A stretch of 6,543 nt of DNA from Elusimicrobiota bacterium. GTDB taxonomy: Bacteria > Elusimicrobiota > Elusimicrobia > Elusimicrobiales > Elusimicrobiaceae. This document shows, piece after piece, positions 1-6,059 of this stretch; position 1 is the first letter of the stretch; the number at the start of each line of letters is the position of its first letter. The position numbers and the translations under genes are program-made. Where the stretch lies: positions 1-6,543 of the forward strand of contig JAIRMX010000112.1 of the NCBI GenBank assembly GCA_031258375.1. Direction: 5' to 3'. The notes below the pieces were generated by a model. The model was not told the DNA's origin. It saw nothing but the letters and a program-made list of their open reading frames with translations, and did not search any database.

Positions 1-512
1 ATTATTATACGCTGGCGTGCCTGCGGAACGCCGTATTCGTCAAACTTATATAGGTGCGGGTATATTTTATAGCCGGCGTCCTGCATTTCCCGCAAGATGA
101 GATTAAGGGTATTACCTTCATTAGCATTTCTAAGCCCACCGACATTTTCTGCTAAAAACCATTTTGGTTTAAATTGTTTGATCGCTTTTATACCATAAGT
201 ATAAAGGGGTCCATAAACGCCGTCCATACCCTTTTGTTCTCCCACAACACTATAATCGTTACAAGGAAAGCCGAAAACTAATGCGTCTATGGCAGAAAGT
301 TTCTTAAAGTCCAGCTTTCGCACATCCTTATGGATAACGCTGTTTTTTTTGGTTGATTTAATGTTGTGTTTATATGTTTCACAGGTGTCTTTATCATAGT
401 CTGTCGCCCACTCATGTACAATCTTATAGGCTTTCTTGCCTATATCTGCATTAGTAGCAGCAAAAGAAAGCCCGCCAGGGCCACAGAAAAGTTCACCTAG
501 TTTAAAAATCAT
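1..512 (-). CDS. C5-cytosine DNA methyltransferase, N-terminal part (runs off left edge)
   Basis: This gene transfers a methyl group from S-adenosylmethionine to carbon 5 of cytosine in a specific DNA site. The 170 visible residues carry the family motifs in order: motif I FCGPGGLS at about 9-16 (AdoMet binding), motif IV GFPCN at 81-85 with catalytic Cys84, motif VI ENV at 122-124, and motif VIII QARQR at 164-168. Motifs IX and X and the target recognition domain lie beyond the window, so the recognised site cannot be told. Motif IV has PCN where most members have PCQ; I recall this variant from other homologues. The start is ATG at 510-512, with AAAGGGG at 519-525 six bases upstream. The reading frame is open through base 1 with no stop, so this is a window-edge truncation rather than damage. 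It is divergent from vsr. In E. coli the equivalent pair, dcm-vsr, lies on one strand. Confidence 0.95.
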   Translation of the reverse strand, partial: MIFKLGELFCGPGGLSFAATNADIGKKAYKIVHEWATDYDKDTCETYKHNIKSTKKNSVIHKDVRKLDFKKLSAIDALVFGFPCNDYSVVGEQKGMDGVYGPLYTYGIKAIKQFKPKWFLAENVGGLRNANEGNTLNLILREMQDAGYKIYPHLYKFDEYGVPQARQRII

Positions 513-621
513 ATAATACCCCTTTGCTTCCTTAATAAAATCATATCATATTATTTAGAAAAAAAGATGCTCAGAAAATAATGTCTAAAAAGCATATAAT
601 ATACGAAGAGGGTGATAATTT
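513..621. promoter_or_regulatory. Divergent promoter region between methyltransferase and vsr
   Basis: This 109-bp AT-rich spacer must hold promoters for both genes. For vsr there is a perfect TATAAT at 595-600, but no good -35 hexamer 16-18 bp upstream, and transcription from it would leave only a leader of about 15 bases. For the methyltransferase the minus strand has TATGATATGAT-like sequence around 540-552 with no convincing -35. A spaced inverted ATGCT/AGCAT pair (567-571 and 591-595) is too short to call an operator. That expression starts here is an inference from gene orientation; the exact elements are weak. Confidence 0.4.
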
Positions 622-1077
622 ATGGACAACCTTACATCCGAACAAAGACGGAAGAATATGCAGGCTATACGCTCAAGTGGAACAAAGATAGAAGTTCTGC
701 TTGCTAAAGCTTTGTGGCAAAAAGGGTATAGATATCGTAAAAATTCTGCCAAAATAATAGGAAAGCCTGATATTGTTTTTAAAAAATACAAAATTGTTAT
801 TTTTTGCGACAGCGAGTTTTGGCATGGAAAGGATTGGGCAAAGAATAAGAAAAAAGTAAAAACAAATAAAGAATATTGGCATTTAAAAATAGAGAATAAT
901 ATCAAAAGGGATAAAATTGTAAATAAACAATTAAAAAAAGACGGCTGGACAACTCTTCGCTTCTGGGGTAAAGATATTTCAAAAGATTTAGACGGCTGTG
1001 TGAAAATAGTTTTACGGACTATAAACACTCAGTTAAAAAAATATAGAAAAGGCCATAGAGCAGATAAAGTTATATAA
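622..1077 (+). CDS. vsr: Very short patch repair endonuclease Vsr (zinc-site-less variant)
   Basis: Vsr nicks DNA 5' of the T in T:G mismatches that arise when 5-methylcytosine deaminates, so it limits the mutation cost of the neighbouring methyltransferase. The protein is 151 residues, about the usual Vsr size. Visible family marks are RRKNMQAIRS at 9-18, Glu24, the KPDIVF core with Asp50 (equivalent to catalytic Asp51 of E. coli Vsr), FWHG at 66-69 with His68 (equivalent to His69), and IKRD ending at Asp97. The E. coli zinc ligands (Cys66, His71, Cys73, Cys117) are not conserved: the matching stretch reads DSEFWHGKDW, and the later WEC position reads WGK. The start is well set by GAGGGTG at 608-614, seven bases before ATG. 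Base composition is much more AT-rich than the central genes, which suggests acquisition by transfer. No terminator is seen after the stop. Confidence 0.93.
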   Translation: MDNLTSEQRRKNMQAIRSSGTKIEVLLAKALWQKGYRYRKNSAKIIGKPDIVFKKYKIVIFCDSEFWHGKDWAKNKKKVKTNKEYWHLKIENNIKRDKIVNKQLKKDGWTTLRFWGKDISKDLDGCVKIVLRTINTQLKKYRKGHRADKVI

Positions 1078-1090
1078 GGCTAGTTCGTTT

Positions 1091-1231
1091 TTATACAGCA
1101 CCTAATTCCTGCTTCATATGTAATATGTCTTTCTTGTGCGGCCACTCGCATTCTTTTACGTACCGCTCAAAGTTTAACTTTACTCCGTTGAACTTTTGTA
1201 ATCTTCTTTTTGTAAAAAATCAAAAACTCTC
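1091..1231 (-). pseudogene. Remnant of IS1595/ISXO2-like transposase, C-terminal end
   Basis: Reading the minus strand from 1231 to the stop at 1091-1093 gives ESF, then an in-frame TGA at 1220-1222, then 42 further residues containing TKRRLQKFNGV, FERYVKECEW and a lysine-rich tail. From memory, IS1595-family transposases end with a pattern close to ESFW-x-x-x-KRRL-x-KFNG followed by F-x-x-x-LKECEWRFN. Here the Trp codon expected after ESF is TGA, a one-base change from TGG, and the Glu of ESF would match the last acidic residue of the catalytic triad. There is no start codon and no upstream part: the fragment abuts the stop codon of the glycerate kinase gene. I therefore read it as the tail of a dead, mostly deleted insertion sequence. 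Similarity is judged by eye, so the family name is less certain than the statement that it is a decayed coding fragment. Confidence 0.6.
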
Positions 1232-2368
1232 TCAGATTACCTTTTTTCTAACTATCTGCTCTAGAGTTTTATAATTAATATCTAAAAGCGCGCGATTCAA
1301 ATAGTATCCGGCGTTTTTGATTGAATCTTGTTTATTTTTCGCATAACGTATTAATTCTATTATTTTAATAATGCCGCGTTTTTTGAGAAGTTTTTTGTTT
1401 TTTATCTCGTTAATGCCGCAAATAAAAACAACCGGTTTTTTGTGTTTTGCCGCAAGGGCGCATACAAGCTGCGGGGCTTTGCCGTAAAAAGTTTGCGAGT
1501 CAAGTTTGCCTTCCGCGGTTATTATCAAATCGCTTTTTTTTATTTCCGTTTCGGCTTCAATTTTATTAAAAATGAATTTACCGCCGTCAATAAGTTTCGC
1601 GTTTAAAAAACCGTAAATTCCGGCGCCGATTGCGCCTGCTGCGCCGCAGCGCGGTTTATTTATATTTTTGCGCAAATCTTTTTTTACGATTTTAGAATAA
1701 TGAGTTAAAGCGTTTTCCAAAATTTCAACTTCTTTTTGCGACGCTCCTTTTTGCGGGCCGAAAACTTTTGCGGAGCCGCGCGGCCCGAGCAAAGGGTTTT
1801 TAACGTCGCTTAAACCCACAAACTTAATTCCTTTGGGCGCGCGGCCTTTTATTTTTGTAAGTTTTAGAAGTTCCGCCGCGCCGGTTTTAATTTTTTTGCC
1901 GTTTTTATCAAGCAATTGAAAACCGAGCGCGCAAGCAATGCCCGCCCCGCCGTCATTGCATGCAATGCCGCCAAGCCCGATATAAAAAGTTTTCGCGCCT
2001 TTTTTAAGTGCGGCTTTTATAACTTGGCCTATACCATAGGAAGTAGCTTTAAGCGGCAAAAGTTCTTTTTTCTTTAATCCGCCAAGCCCGCATATTTTGG
2101 CGGTTTCCAGCACGCAGGTTTTACCGTCGGGAAGTATGATATAGGGAGCTTTGTGTTTTTTATAAACGGCGTCTATAACGGCGGCTTTATATTCTTTGCA
2201 TTGCGGATAAATATTTTTGAAAACGTCAATAAGTCCGTCGCCGCCGTCCGCAACTGGCAAGCATTTAATTTGCGCTTTTTTATTTAAAATTTTCTCCGCG
2301 ATAAAACAAAACTCGCCGGCGGGTAAGCTTCCTTTAAACGGATTGGGCATTAAAAGTATTTTTTTCAT
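1232..2368 (-). CDS. Glycerate kinase, type I (GarK/GlxK family)
   Basis: This enzyme phosphorylates D-glycerate with ATP in the cytoplasm. Members of this family such as E. coli GarK and GlxK make 2-phosphoglycerate, feeding glyoxylate, glycerate or sugar-acid breakdown into lower glycolysis. The 378-residue protein matches the usual length of about 380. Family motifs appear in order: PNPFKGSL at 8-15, PVADGGDG at 38-45, LKATSYGIG at 106-114, GGIACNDGGAG at 133-143, NPLLGPRGSAKVFGPQKGA at 191-209, GAAGAIGAG at 242-250 and LIITAEGKLDSQT at 281-293. Small departures from the usual form are Asp for Glu in ADGGDG and IAC for the common SAT before NDGG; neither obviously disables it. The start ATG (2366-2368) has no recognisable Shine-Dalgarno. 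An internal Met at residue 7 is a poorer choice because MKKILL forms the expected first beta strand. Its 3' end abuts the transposase remnant. No neighbour in the window belongs to glycerate metabolism. Confidence 0.92.
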   Translation of the reverse strand: MKKILLMPNPFKGSLPAGEFCFIAEKILNKKAQIKCLPVADGGDGLIDVFKNIYPQCKEYKAAVIDAVYKKHKAPYIILPDGKTCVLETAKICGLGGLKKKELLPLKATSYGIGQVIKAALKKGAKTFYIGLGGIACNDGGAGIACALGFQLLDKNGKKIKTGAAELLKLTKIKGRAPKGIKFVGLSDVKNPLLGPRGSAKVFGPQKGASQKEVEILENALTHYSKIVKKDLRKNINKPRCGAAGAIGAGIYGFLNAKLIDGGKFIFNKIEAETEIKKSDLIITAEGKLDSQTFYGKAPQLVCALAAKHKKPVVFICGINEIKNKKLLKKRGIIKIIELIRYAKNKQDSIKNAGYYLNRALLDINYKTLEQIVRKKVI

Positions 2369-2465
2369 ACAGGTTATAACGGTGTGAATTTAATCTAAAA
2401 ATTCCCTTTTGATAAACTTACGAAAAACCGCCGCTCGGAAATATACTCCGCGACAAAAATAGGAG

Positions 2466-3728
2466 CTAAAAGAACCAGCCGGCTTTAAGTAAAACAAAAC
2501 AGTTTACTTTTCGGCTGTTTTCAAAATCATTTCCGTAAGGAGTATAATTAGCGCGCAGTTCAAGCCCTATGTTTATATCCGATATCGAGCGTTCTATTCC
2601 TATTGCGCCTAAAGCGGAAAACGAGGTGGAGGAAACTGAATTAGTTTCTCCCTGTTTCCAGTACGGCTCGGCGGGAGGTGTTGGAGTAATATATTCGGAA
2701 TTATTTTTATCTATACTCAAAAAATTACCGCCGCCGCCGGCTAAAACATAAAAGCGGGTTTTACTTTGAGGATTGAAATAAAAACTAGCGAACACGTCCA
2801 AGTCTATCATCTGGCCGGTTATTTTCATTTCGTGAACATTCTCTTGTATTACAACGTATTTTTTCGGCACCATAGCAAAGGAAATATCCGCGCCCAGCCA
2901 TAATCTTTTATTTAACTTTTTCTTATATTCTATGCCAAACGACGCGCCGCTGCCGCCGACATTCGCCCGCATATCGCCGCTGTCCGTGCTTAGATTTTTA
3001 AGCTTAAGTTTAGTATTTGCCGCGCCGGCTTTAACCGCAAAAAAATTACGGGCATTATCTTTGATTGCGGCTTGTTCCGAAGTTTGGGCTTCTTCCGGCA
3101 AAGGCGCGGCATTTTCATTTTTTTCTTCGTGCGAAGGTTCTTTTATTTCTTCGCCTTGATAAGTATGCAGATGATAATTGTATTTCTGCTCCGTTTCCAC
3201 AACTGTCGGTTTTGAAGGGAAAGCTTTTTCTAAATCCGGATCAAAAGACAAGCCGGAAGTTGAAAGAGACCCGCCTGCGGCCGCTTCAGCCGCTTCGGAC
3301 GAAGAAACTTCCTGAGGCAGAGCCGACAAGGCTTCCCGCTCGAGCTCTATTTTTTTTTCTATATACTTTTTTTGCTTTTCAGCTTCGCCGTAATCATAAA
3401 TTTCCATCGAAGCTATTTGCGCGACGTCTATATTTACTACGCCGTTATCCGTTTTTAGCGATAAATTAAATTCGTCCAAATCAAGCACGTTGCCGACAAA
3501 TTCGCCCCCGCCTTTAAGAAGAACGCGGTGCAAATCGGGCATAATAACGTCAATTTCCCGCTGATTTATGGCAATTGTTCCGTAATTTGTCTGCACGCTC
3601 AGCACGTATTCAGTTCTGCCCACTATTGAGCCGTTAATTATCATTCCGTTTTTTAGTTTTATGGCTTCAGCCTGCGCTAAAAACGGAAAAACAAGCAATA
3701 TTGCAGAAAATAGAAAGATTTTTTTCAT
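2466..3728 (-). CDS. Secreted protein with two SH3/Sm-like repeats and a C-terminal outer-membrane beta-barrel
   Basis: I do not recognise the gene, but its layout is clear. Residues 1-20 form a Sec signal peptide (KK, hydrophobic core, AQA before Glu21). Residues 23-64 and 69-110 are two similar units of the form L-K-x-G ... G-x-(IV) ... L-x-(VL)-x-T-(ND)-x-G ... (IV)-x-I, like small SH3- or Sm-fold beta domains. Residues 114-137 are a charged, probably helical stretch, and 138-225 a low-complexity Glu/Ala/Ser-rich linker. Residues 226-420 alternate polar and hydrophobic residues with Gly-rich turns and end in KAGWFF, the aromatic C-terminal signature of outer-membrane barrels; the size fits eight strands, as in OmpA-like/porin-family barrels. 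The repeats would lie in the periplasm and the barrel in the outer membrane. A GGAGG lies 20 bases upstream of the ATG, too far for normal spacing and inside a hairpin, so the ribosome-binding signal is unclear. Signal peptide and barrel are confident; function is unknown. Confidence 0.85.
   Translation of the reverse strand: MKKIFLFSAILLVFPFLAQAEAIKLKNGMIINGSIVGRTEYVLSVQTNYGTIAINQREIDVIMPDLHRVLLKGGGEFVGNVLDLDEFNLSLKTDNGVVNIDVAQIASMEIYDYGEAEKQKKYIEKKIELEREALSALPQEVSSSEAAEAAAGGSLSTSGLSFDPDLEKAFPSKPTVVETEQKYNYHLHTYQGEEIKEPSHEEKNENAAPLPEEAQTSEQAAIKDNARNFFAVKAGAANTKLKLKNLSTDSGDMRANVGGSGASFGIEYKKKLNKRLWLGADISFAMVPKKYVVIQENVHEMKITGQMIDLDVFASFYFNPQSKTRFYVLAGGGGNFLSIDKNNSEYITPTPPAEPYWKQGETNSVSSTSFSALGAIGIERSISDINIGLELRANYTPYGNDFENSRKVNCFVLLKAGWFF
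3399..3662 (-). repeat. Two tandem protein-level repeats (SH3/Sm-like) inside the secreted barrel gene
   Basis: Unit 1 is coded by 3662-3537 (residues 23-64) and unit 2 by 3524-3399 (residues 69-110). Aligned by eye they share L-K-x-G at the start, a Gly about 8-9 residues on, then Y-V-L-S-V-Q-T-N-Y-G matched to F-N-L-S-L-K-T-D-N-G, then an (I/V)-x-I strand and an acidic/Ile ending (REIDVI against AQIASM). The similarity is only at protein level, so the duplication is old. Confidence 0.65.
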
Positions 3729-3745
3729 TTTTAAACAAAATTATA

Positions 3746-3776
3746 TTTCCTCCGCGCTTTGCGCGCGCGGAGGAAA
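3746..3776 (-). terminator. GC-rich perfect 12-bp stem-loop between the membrane-protein gene and the barrel gene
   Basis: TTTCCTCCGCGC at 3746-3757 pairs perfectly with GCGCGGAGGAAA at 3765-3776, leaving a 7-base loop. In the minus-strand transcript it lies just after the stop codon (TAG, 3787-3789) of the small membrane gene, where a terminator or mRNA 3'-end stabiliser is expected. The downstream stretch is TATAATTTTG, AT-rich but not a true U-run, so Rho-independent termination is only possible. The right arm contains GGAGGAAA, so in read-through RNA the hairpin could also hide a ribosome-binding-like sequence ahead of the barrel gene. The stem is certain; its role is inferred. Confidence 0.55.
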
Positions 3777-3786
3777 TAAAGTAAAA

Positions 3787-4119
3787 CTATTTGTGTTCCA
3801 CGGCGTATTTGATTTTCTTAACTGCTTTGAACAATACTCCGACGGAATAGAACACAAAAGCCATAAATCCGTAATTTATCACATATCCTATCGAAGTCAA
3901 CACGGCTTCTCTCTTGGGGATATCCGGATTTTTAAATACCGTAACCCAAACAATTATTATGCTGTAAAGAAGCAGCAACAGGGTTACAATCGCTATGGCT
4001 TTATATATGATTGACAGCCCTTTAAGCCCTAATATTCTACTCATAAAGCAACCTCTGCGTCCGTTGCAACAACCGTCTTTTCCCGCCGAAGGCGTTAATT
4101 CTCTTTTTGTGTTTTCCAT
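3787..4119 (-). CDS. Small membrane protein of unknown function, downstream of recN
   Basis: I do not recognise this 110-residue protein. Residues 1-35 form a polar, basic N-terminus with a Cys-rich patch (GCCNGRRGCF, 16-25). Two hydrophobic segments follow, at about 36-62 (with LLLLLYSIIIVWV) and about 76-99, separated by a short charged loop (KNPDIPKRE). The C-terminus is basic and Lys-rich (KAVKKIKYAVEHK). It should therefore be an inner-membrane protein with two helices; I do not predict its topology. The start is firmly supported by a GGAGGAG box seven bases upstream. A second Met at residue 26 would remove the Cys patch but lacks such a box. It begins 23 bp after the recN stop on the same strand, so it is very likely co-transcribed with recN, although no link to DNA repair can be read from the protein. 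Confidence 0.8.
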   Translation of the reverse strand: MENTKRELTPSAGKDGCCNGRRGCFMSRILGLKGLSIIYKAIAIVTLLLLLYSIIIVWVTVFKNPDIPKREAVLTSIGYVINYGFMAFVFYSVGVLFKAVKKIKYAVEHK

Positions 4120-4126
4120 TTAACAT

Positions 4127-4133
4127 CTCCTCC
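4127..4133 (-). promoter_or_regulatory. Strong Shine-Dalgarno of the small membrane protein gene
   Basis: The minus strand reads GGAGGAG seven bases before the ATG at 4117-4119. It is the best ribosome-binding site in the window and decides the start at residue 1 rather than the internal Met at residue 26. Confidence 0.8.
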
Positions 4134-4150
4134 AAGGGTAAATTACCCTT
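4134..4150. repeat. Short palindrome over the recN stop codon
   Basis: AAGGGTA at 4134-4140 and TACCCTT at 4144-4150 form a 7-bp inverted repeat with a 3-base loop, enclosing the recN TAA (4143-4145) and lying directly before the GGAGGAG of the next gene. It may be chance. If it folds, ribosomes finishing recN would melt it and could aid initiation at the next gene. Confidence 0.35.
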
Positions 4151-5804
4151 TAAATTTATTTCCGGCTTCCCGCAGCAAATCCTGAGCGTGACGGTATCCG
4201 GCGGAAGCGGTCTGGCTGCTTCCTATCATTCTTGCGATTTCCATCGCTTTGTTTTCCTCTTCAAGAACTTCGACTTTAACGTCGGTGTTCTTGCCGTTAA
4301 TGACTTTCGCAACGCTGAAATGTCTATCGGCATAAGCCGCAACCTGCGGCAGATGCGTAACGCATAAAACCTGCCGCCCTTCGCTCACTTTTTTTAGTTT
4401 CTGACCGACGAGTTTGCCCGTGTGTCCGCTTATTCCCGCGTCAATTTCGTCAAAAACCATTACCGGCGTGCCTGAGTTAAGCACAGTTTTGAAACCGAGC
4501 ATAAGCCTTGATATTTCGCCGCCGCTGGCTATATTTCGAAGCGGTCTAAGCGCGCTGCCCGGATTTGACGAAAACAAAAATTCAACGCTGTCCGCTCCTT
4601 TATGCCCGATATTGCGCGTATGCTCAATTGCCGCTTCAAAACGAACCTGTTCAAAACCAAGCGGCGATACTTCCGCCGCAACAAGAGCGCTCAATTTGCG
4701 AGCGGCTTTTTCGCGTTGCGCGTAAAGGCCATCACTTAAGGATAGAAGTTTTTTAAGGGCAATTGCAAGTTCGGTTTCAAGTTTTTGGATATTTTCATCG
4801 CCGGATTGCAGGTCGTTTATGCGTTTTTTTAAATTCTCCGTAAAAGCCAGCGCGCTTTCTATAGTAGCTCCGTATTTAAGTTTAAGTTTGCGCAGCGTTT
4901 CCTGGCGCGCAAGCATATCGTCGAGTGCGGAAGGATCGGCTTCGATACTATCTTTGTAGGAAGAAAGCGTTGCGGCGGCGTCTTCCGCAGAAGCCAAAGC
5001 GGAAGAAATTTCGCCCGCGGCTTCGGATAAAGAAGAATCAAATCCGGACATATCTTCAAGCAGACGCGCCGCTTTTGACAAAAGCCCGCATGCCGCGTTT
5101 TCCATACCGCTTAAGATTTCATAAGCCTCTTCGGCATGCTCTTTGAGTTTTGCAGCGTGTTTGAGTTTTGGCAAAAGTGCTTCTATCTCGCTGTCTTCGT
5201 TGGGGCGCGGAGCGGTTTTTTCTATTTCGTCGAGCTGGTATTTATATAAATCAAGCGCACGCGATTTTTCCTCCGCGGACATTTGCAAAGCCGCGATTTT
5301 GTTTTTTATATCCTGAACCTTATTATAAACGACGCGCAAAACATTTAGCGTTTTGCCAAGCCCGGCGTAATCGTCCAAAATATCAAGATGAACGGAAGGT
5401 TTAAAAAGAGATTGATGCTCGTGCTGCCCGTGGAAATCGACTAAAACGCCGCCTATACCGTTTAAATCTGAAATTAAAACGTTTAAATTATTTATCCACG
5501 CGCGGCTTTTCCCTTTACGGTCAAGCTCGCGTTTTATGGCAAACTGCGGCGAATTTATCTGATATTTTTCTTTAAGCTCGCCGGGCAAATCCCCGCTGTC
5601 AAAAACCGCGTTTACGATAATTTTATCCGCGCCGCTTCTTATAAGCCCCGCGTCTCCGCGCGCGCCGAGAACGAAACCCAAAGCTTCTATAACTATGGAT
5701 TTTCCCGCGCCCGTTTCTCCGGTAAAAACGTTCAGGCCGCTTTCAAAATTAAGTTCTATTTCGGATATTATCGCGAAATTATTTATTTTTATTGATTTAA
5801 GCAT
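4143..5804 (-). CDS. recN: DNA repair protein RecN
   Basis: RecN is a cytoplasmic SMC-like ATPase that is recruited to DNA double-strand breaks and holds DNA together during recombinational repair. The 553-residue length equals that of E. coli RecN. The ATPase head is split as expected. N-terminal lobe: Walker A GETGAGKS at 29-36 and the RecN-typical HGQHEHQSL at 125-133. C-terminal lobe: ABC signature ASGGE at 426-430, Walker B VMVFDE ending at Asp452-Glu453, followed by IDAGISG, and the switch His484 in LCVTHLPQVAAYAD. Between them two helical, Ala/Lys/Glu-rich coiled-coil arms with a short middle form a compact SMC-type rod. All key residues are present. The ATG at 5802-5804 gives the standard MLKSIKINNFAII start but has no clear Shine-Dalgarno. 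A TAAAAT (minus strand, 5835-5840) could be a -10 element, without a matching -35. I see no LexA-type operator upstream. Confidence 0.97.
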   Translation of the reverse strand: MLKSIKINNFAIISEIELNFESGLNVFTGETGAGKSIVIEALGFVLGARGDAGLIRSGADKIIVNAVFDSGDLPGELKEKYQINSPQFAIKRELDRKGKSRAWINNLNVLISDLNGIGGVLVDFHGQHEHQSLFKPSVHLDILDDYAGLGKTLNVLRVVYNKVQDIKNKIAALQMSAEEKSRALDLYKYQLDEIEKTAPRPNEDSEIEALLPKLKHAAKLKEHAEEAYEILSGMENAACGLLSKAARLLEDMSGFDSSLSEAAGEISSALASAEDAAATLSSYKDSIEADPSALDDMLARQETLRKLKLKYGATIESALAFTENLKKRINDLQSGDENIQKLETELAIALKKLLSLSDGLYAQREKAARKLSALVAAEVSPLGFEQVRFEAAIEHTRNIGHKGADSVEFLFSSNPGSALRPLRNIASGGEISRLMLGFKTVLNSGTPVMVFDEIDAGISGHTGKLVGQKLKKVSEGRQVLCVTHLPQVAAYADRHFSVAKVINGKNTDVKVEVLEEENKAMEIARMIGSSQTASAGYRHAQDLLREAGNKFKG

Positions 5805-6009
5805 AAACTATAAAACAAAAAACTTTCTTAAATAATTTTAACATTTTTTAACGCGCAAACGGCGATATAAACGGTTAAATATCCCAAACTGATATTGCCG
5901 CCGCATTTTGGATAATATTTTTTATTATATTTAATCTCAAAATGTTATTAAATCATCTCTGACTCGTCATTTCCAACTTTTTGACTGTTAGACCAAGTTT
6001 TGATATAGC
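5805..6009. other. AT-rich spacer upstream of recN, no gene recognised
   Basis: This stretch holds the presumed recN promoter near its left end and otherwise no supportable coding region, RNA gene or array. The minus strand contains a short open stretch ending ...DESEMI at a double stop near 5952-5957, but it has no start, no ribosome-binding site and no recognisable similarity. Confidence 0.5.
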
Positions 6010-6041
6010 AAAACGCTCAGAATTTTGATTCTGAGCGTTTT
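6010..6041 (-). terminator. Perfect 13-bp stem-loop terminator after the ankyrin gene
   Basis: AAAACGCTCAGAA (6010-6022) is an exact inverted repeat of TTCTGAGCGTTTT (6029-6041) around a 6-base loop. It starts 18 bases past the ankyrin stop codon on the minus strand. The stem has A-runs before and T-runs after it on either strand, the form of a bidirectional Rho-independent terminator. It would isolate recN from transcription coming from the ankyrin gene and IS side. Confidence 0.8.
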
Positions 6042-6059
6042 ATTATGATAGATTTTTTA

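Noticed and set aside
585..1028. 147-codon minus-strand open frame opposite vsr
   Set aside because: It is antisense to a clearly recognised vsr, is Phe/Leu-rich from the complement of Lys codons, and has no ribosome-binding site.
2369..2400. TATAAC on the minus strand just before the glycerate kinase ATG as a leaderless promoter
   Set aside because: No matching -35 and the spacing would start RNA at or inside the start codon; a chance match in AT-rich DNA is likelier.
2400..2465. Terminator after the barrel gene
   Set aside because: Only a 4-bp CGGA/TCCG stem with a loose T-run can be drawn; too weak to call.
2569..4014. Plus-strand open frames opposite the barrel gene and the membrane-protein gene
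   Set aside because: They overlap a gene with signal peptide and barrel and a gene with a strong Shine-Dalgarno; they lack their own initiation signals and recognisable features.
4107..5404. Several plus-strand open frames opposite recN
   Set aside because: All lie within a full-length recN with every catalytic motif; their compositions are typical of complementary reading and none shows a domain.
5805..5880. LexA/SOS operator upstream of recN
   Set aside because: Neither the E. coli CTGT-N8-ACAG form nor the Bacillus GAAC-N4-GTTC form is present.
5940..6005. CTCGTCATTTCCAACTTTTT as a possible small dispersed repeat
   Set aside because: It vaguely recalls palindromic repeat families with CGTCATT cores, but only one copy is in the window and it is not palindromic, so there is no support.
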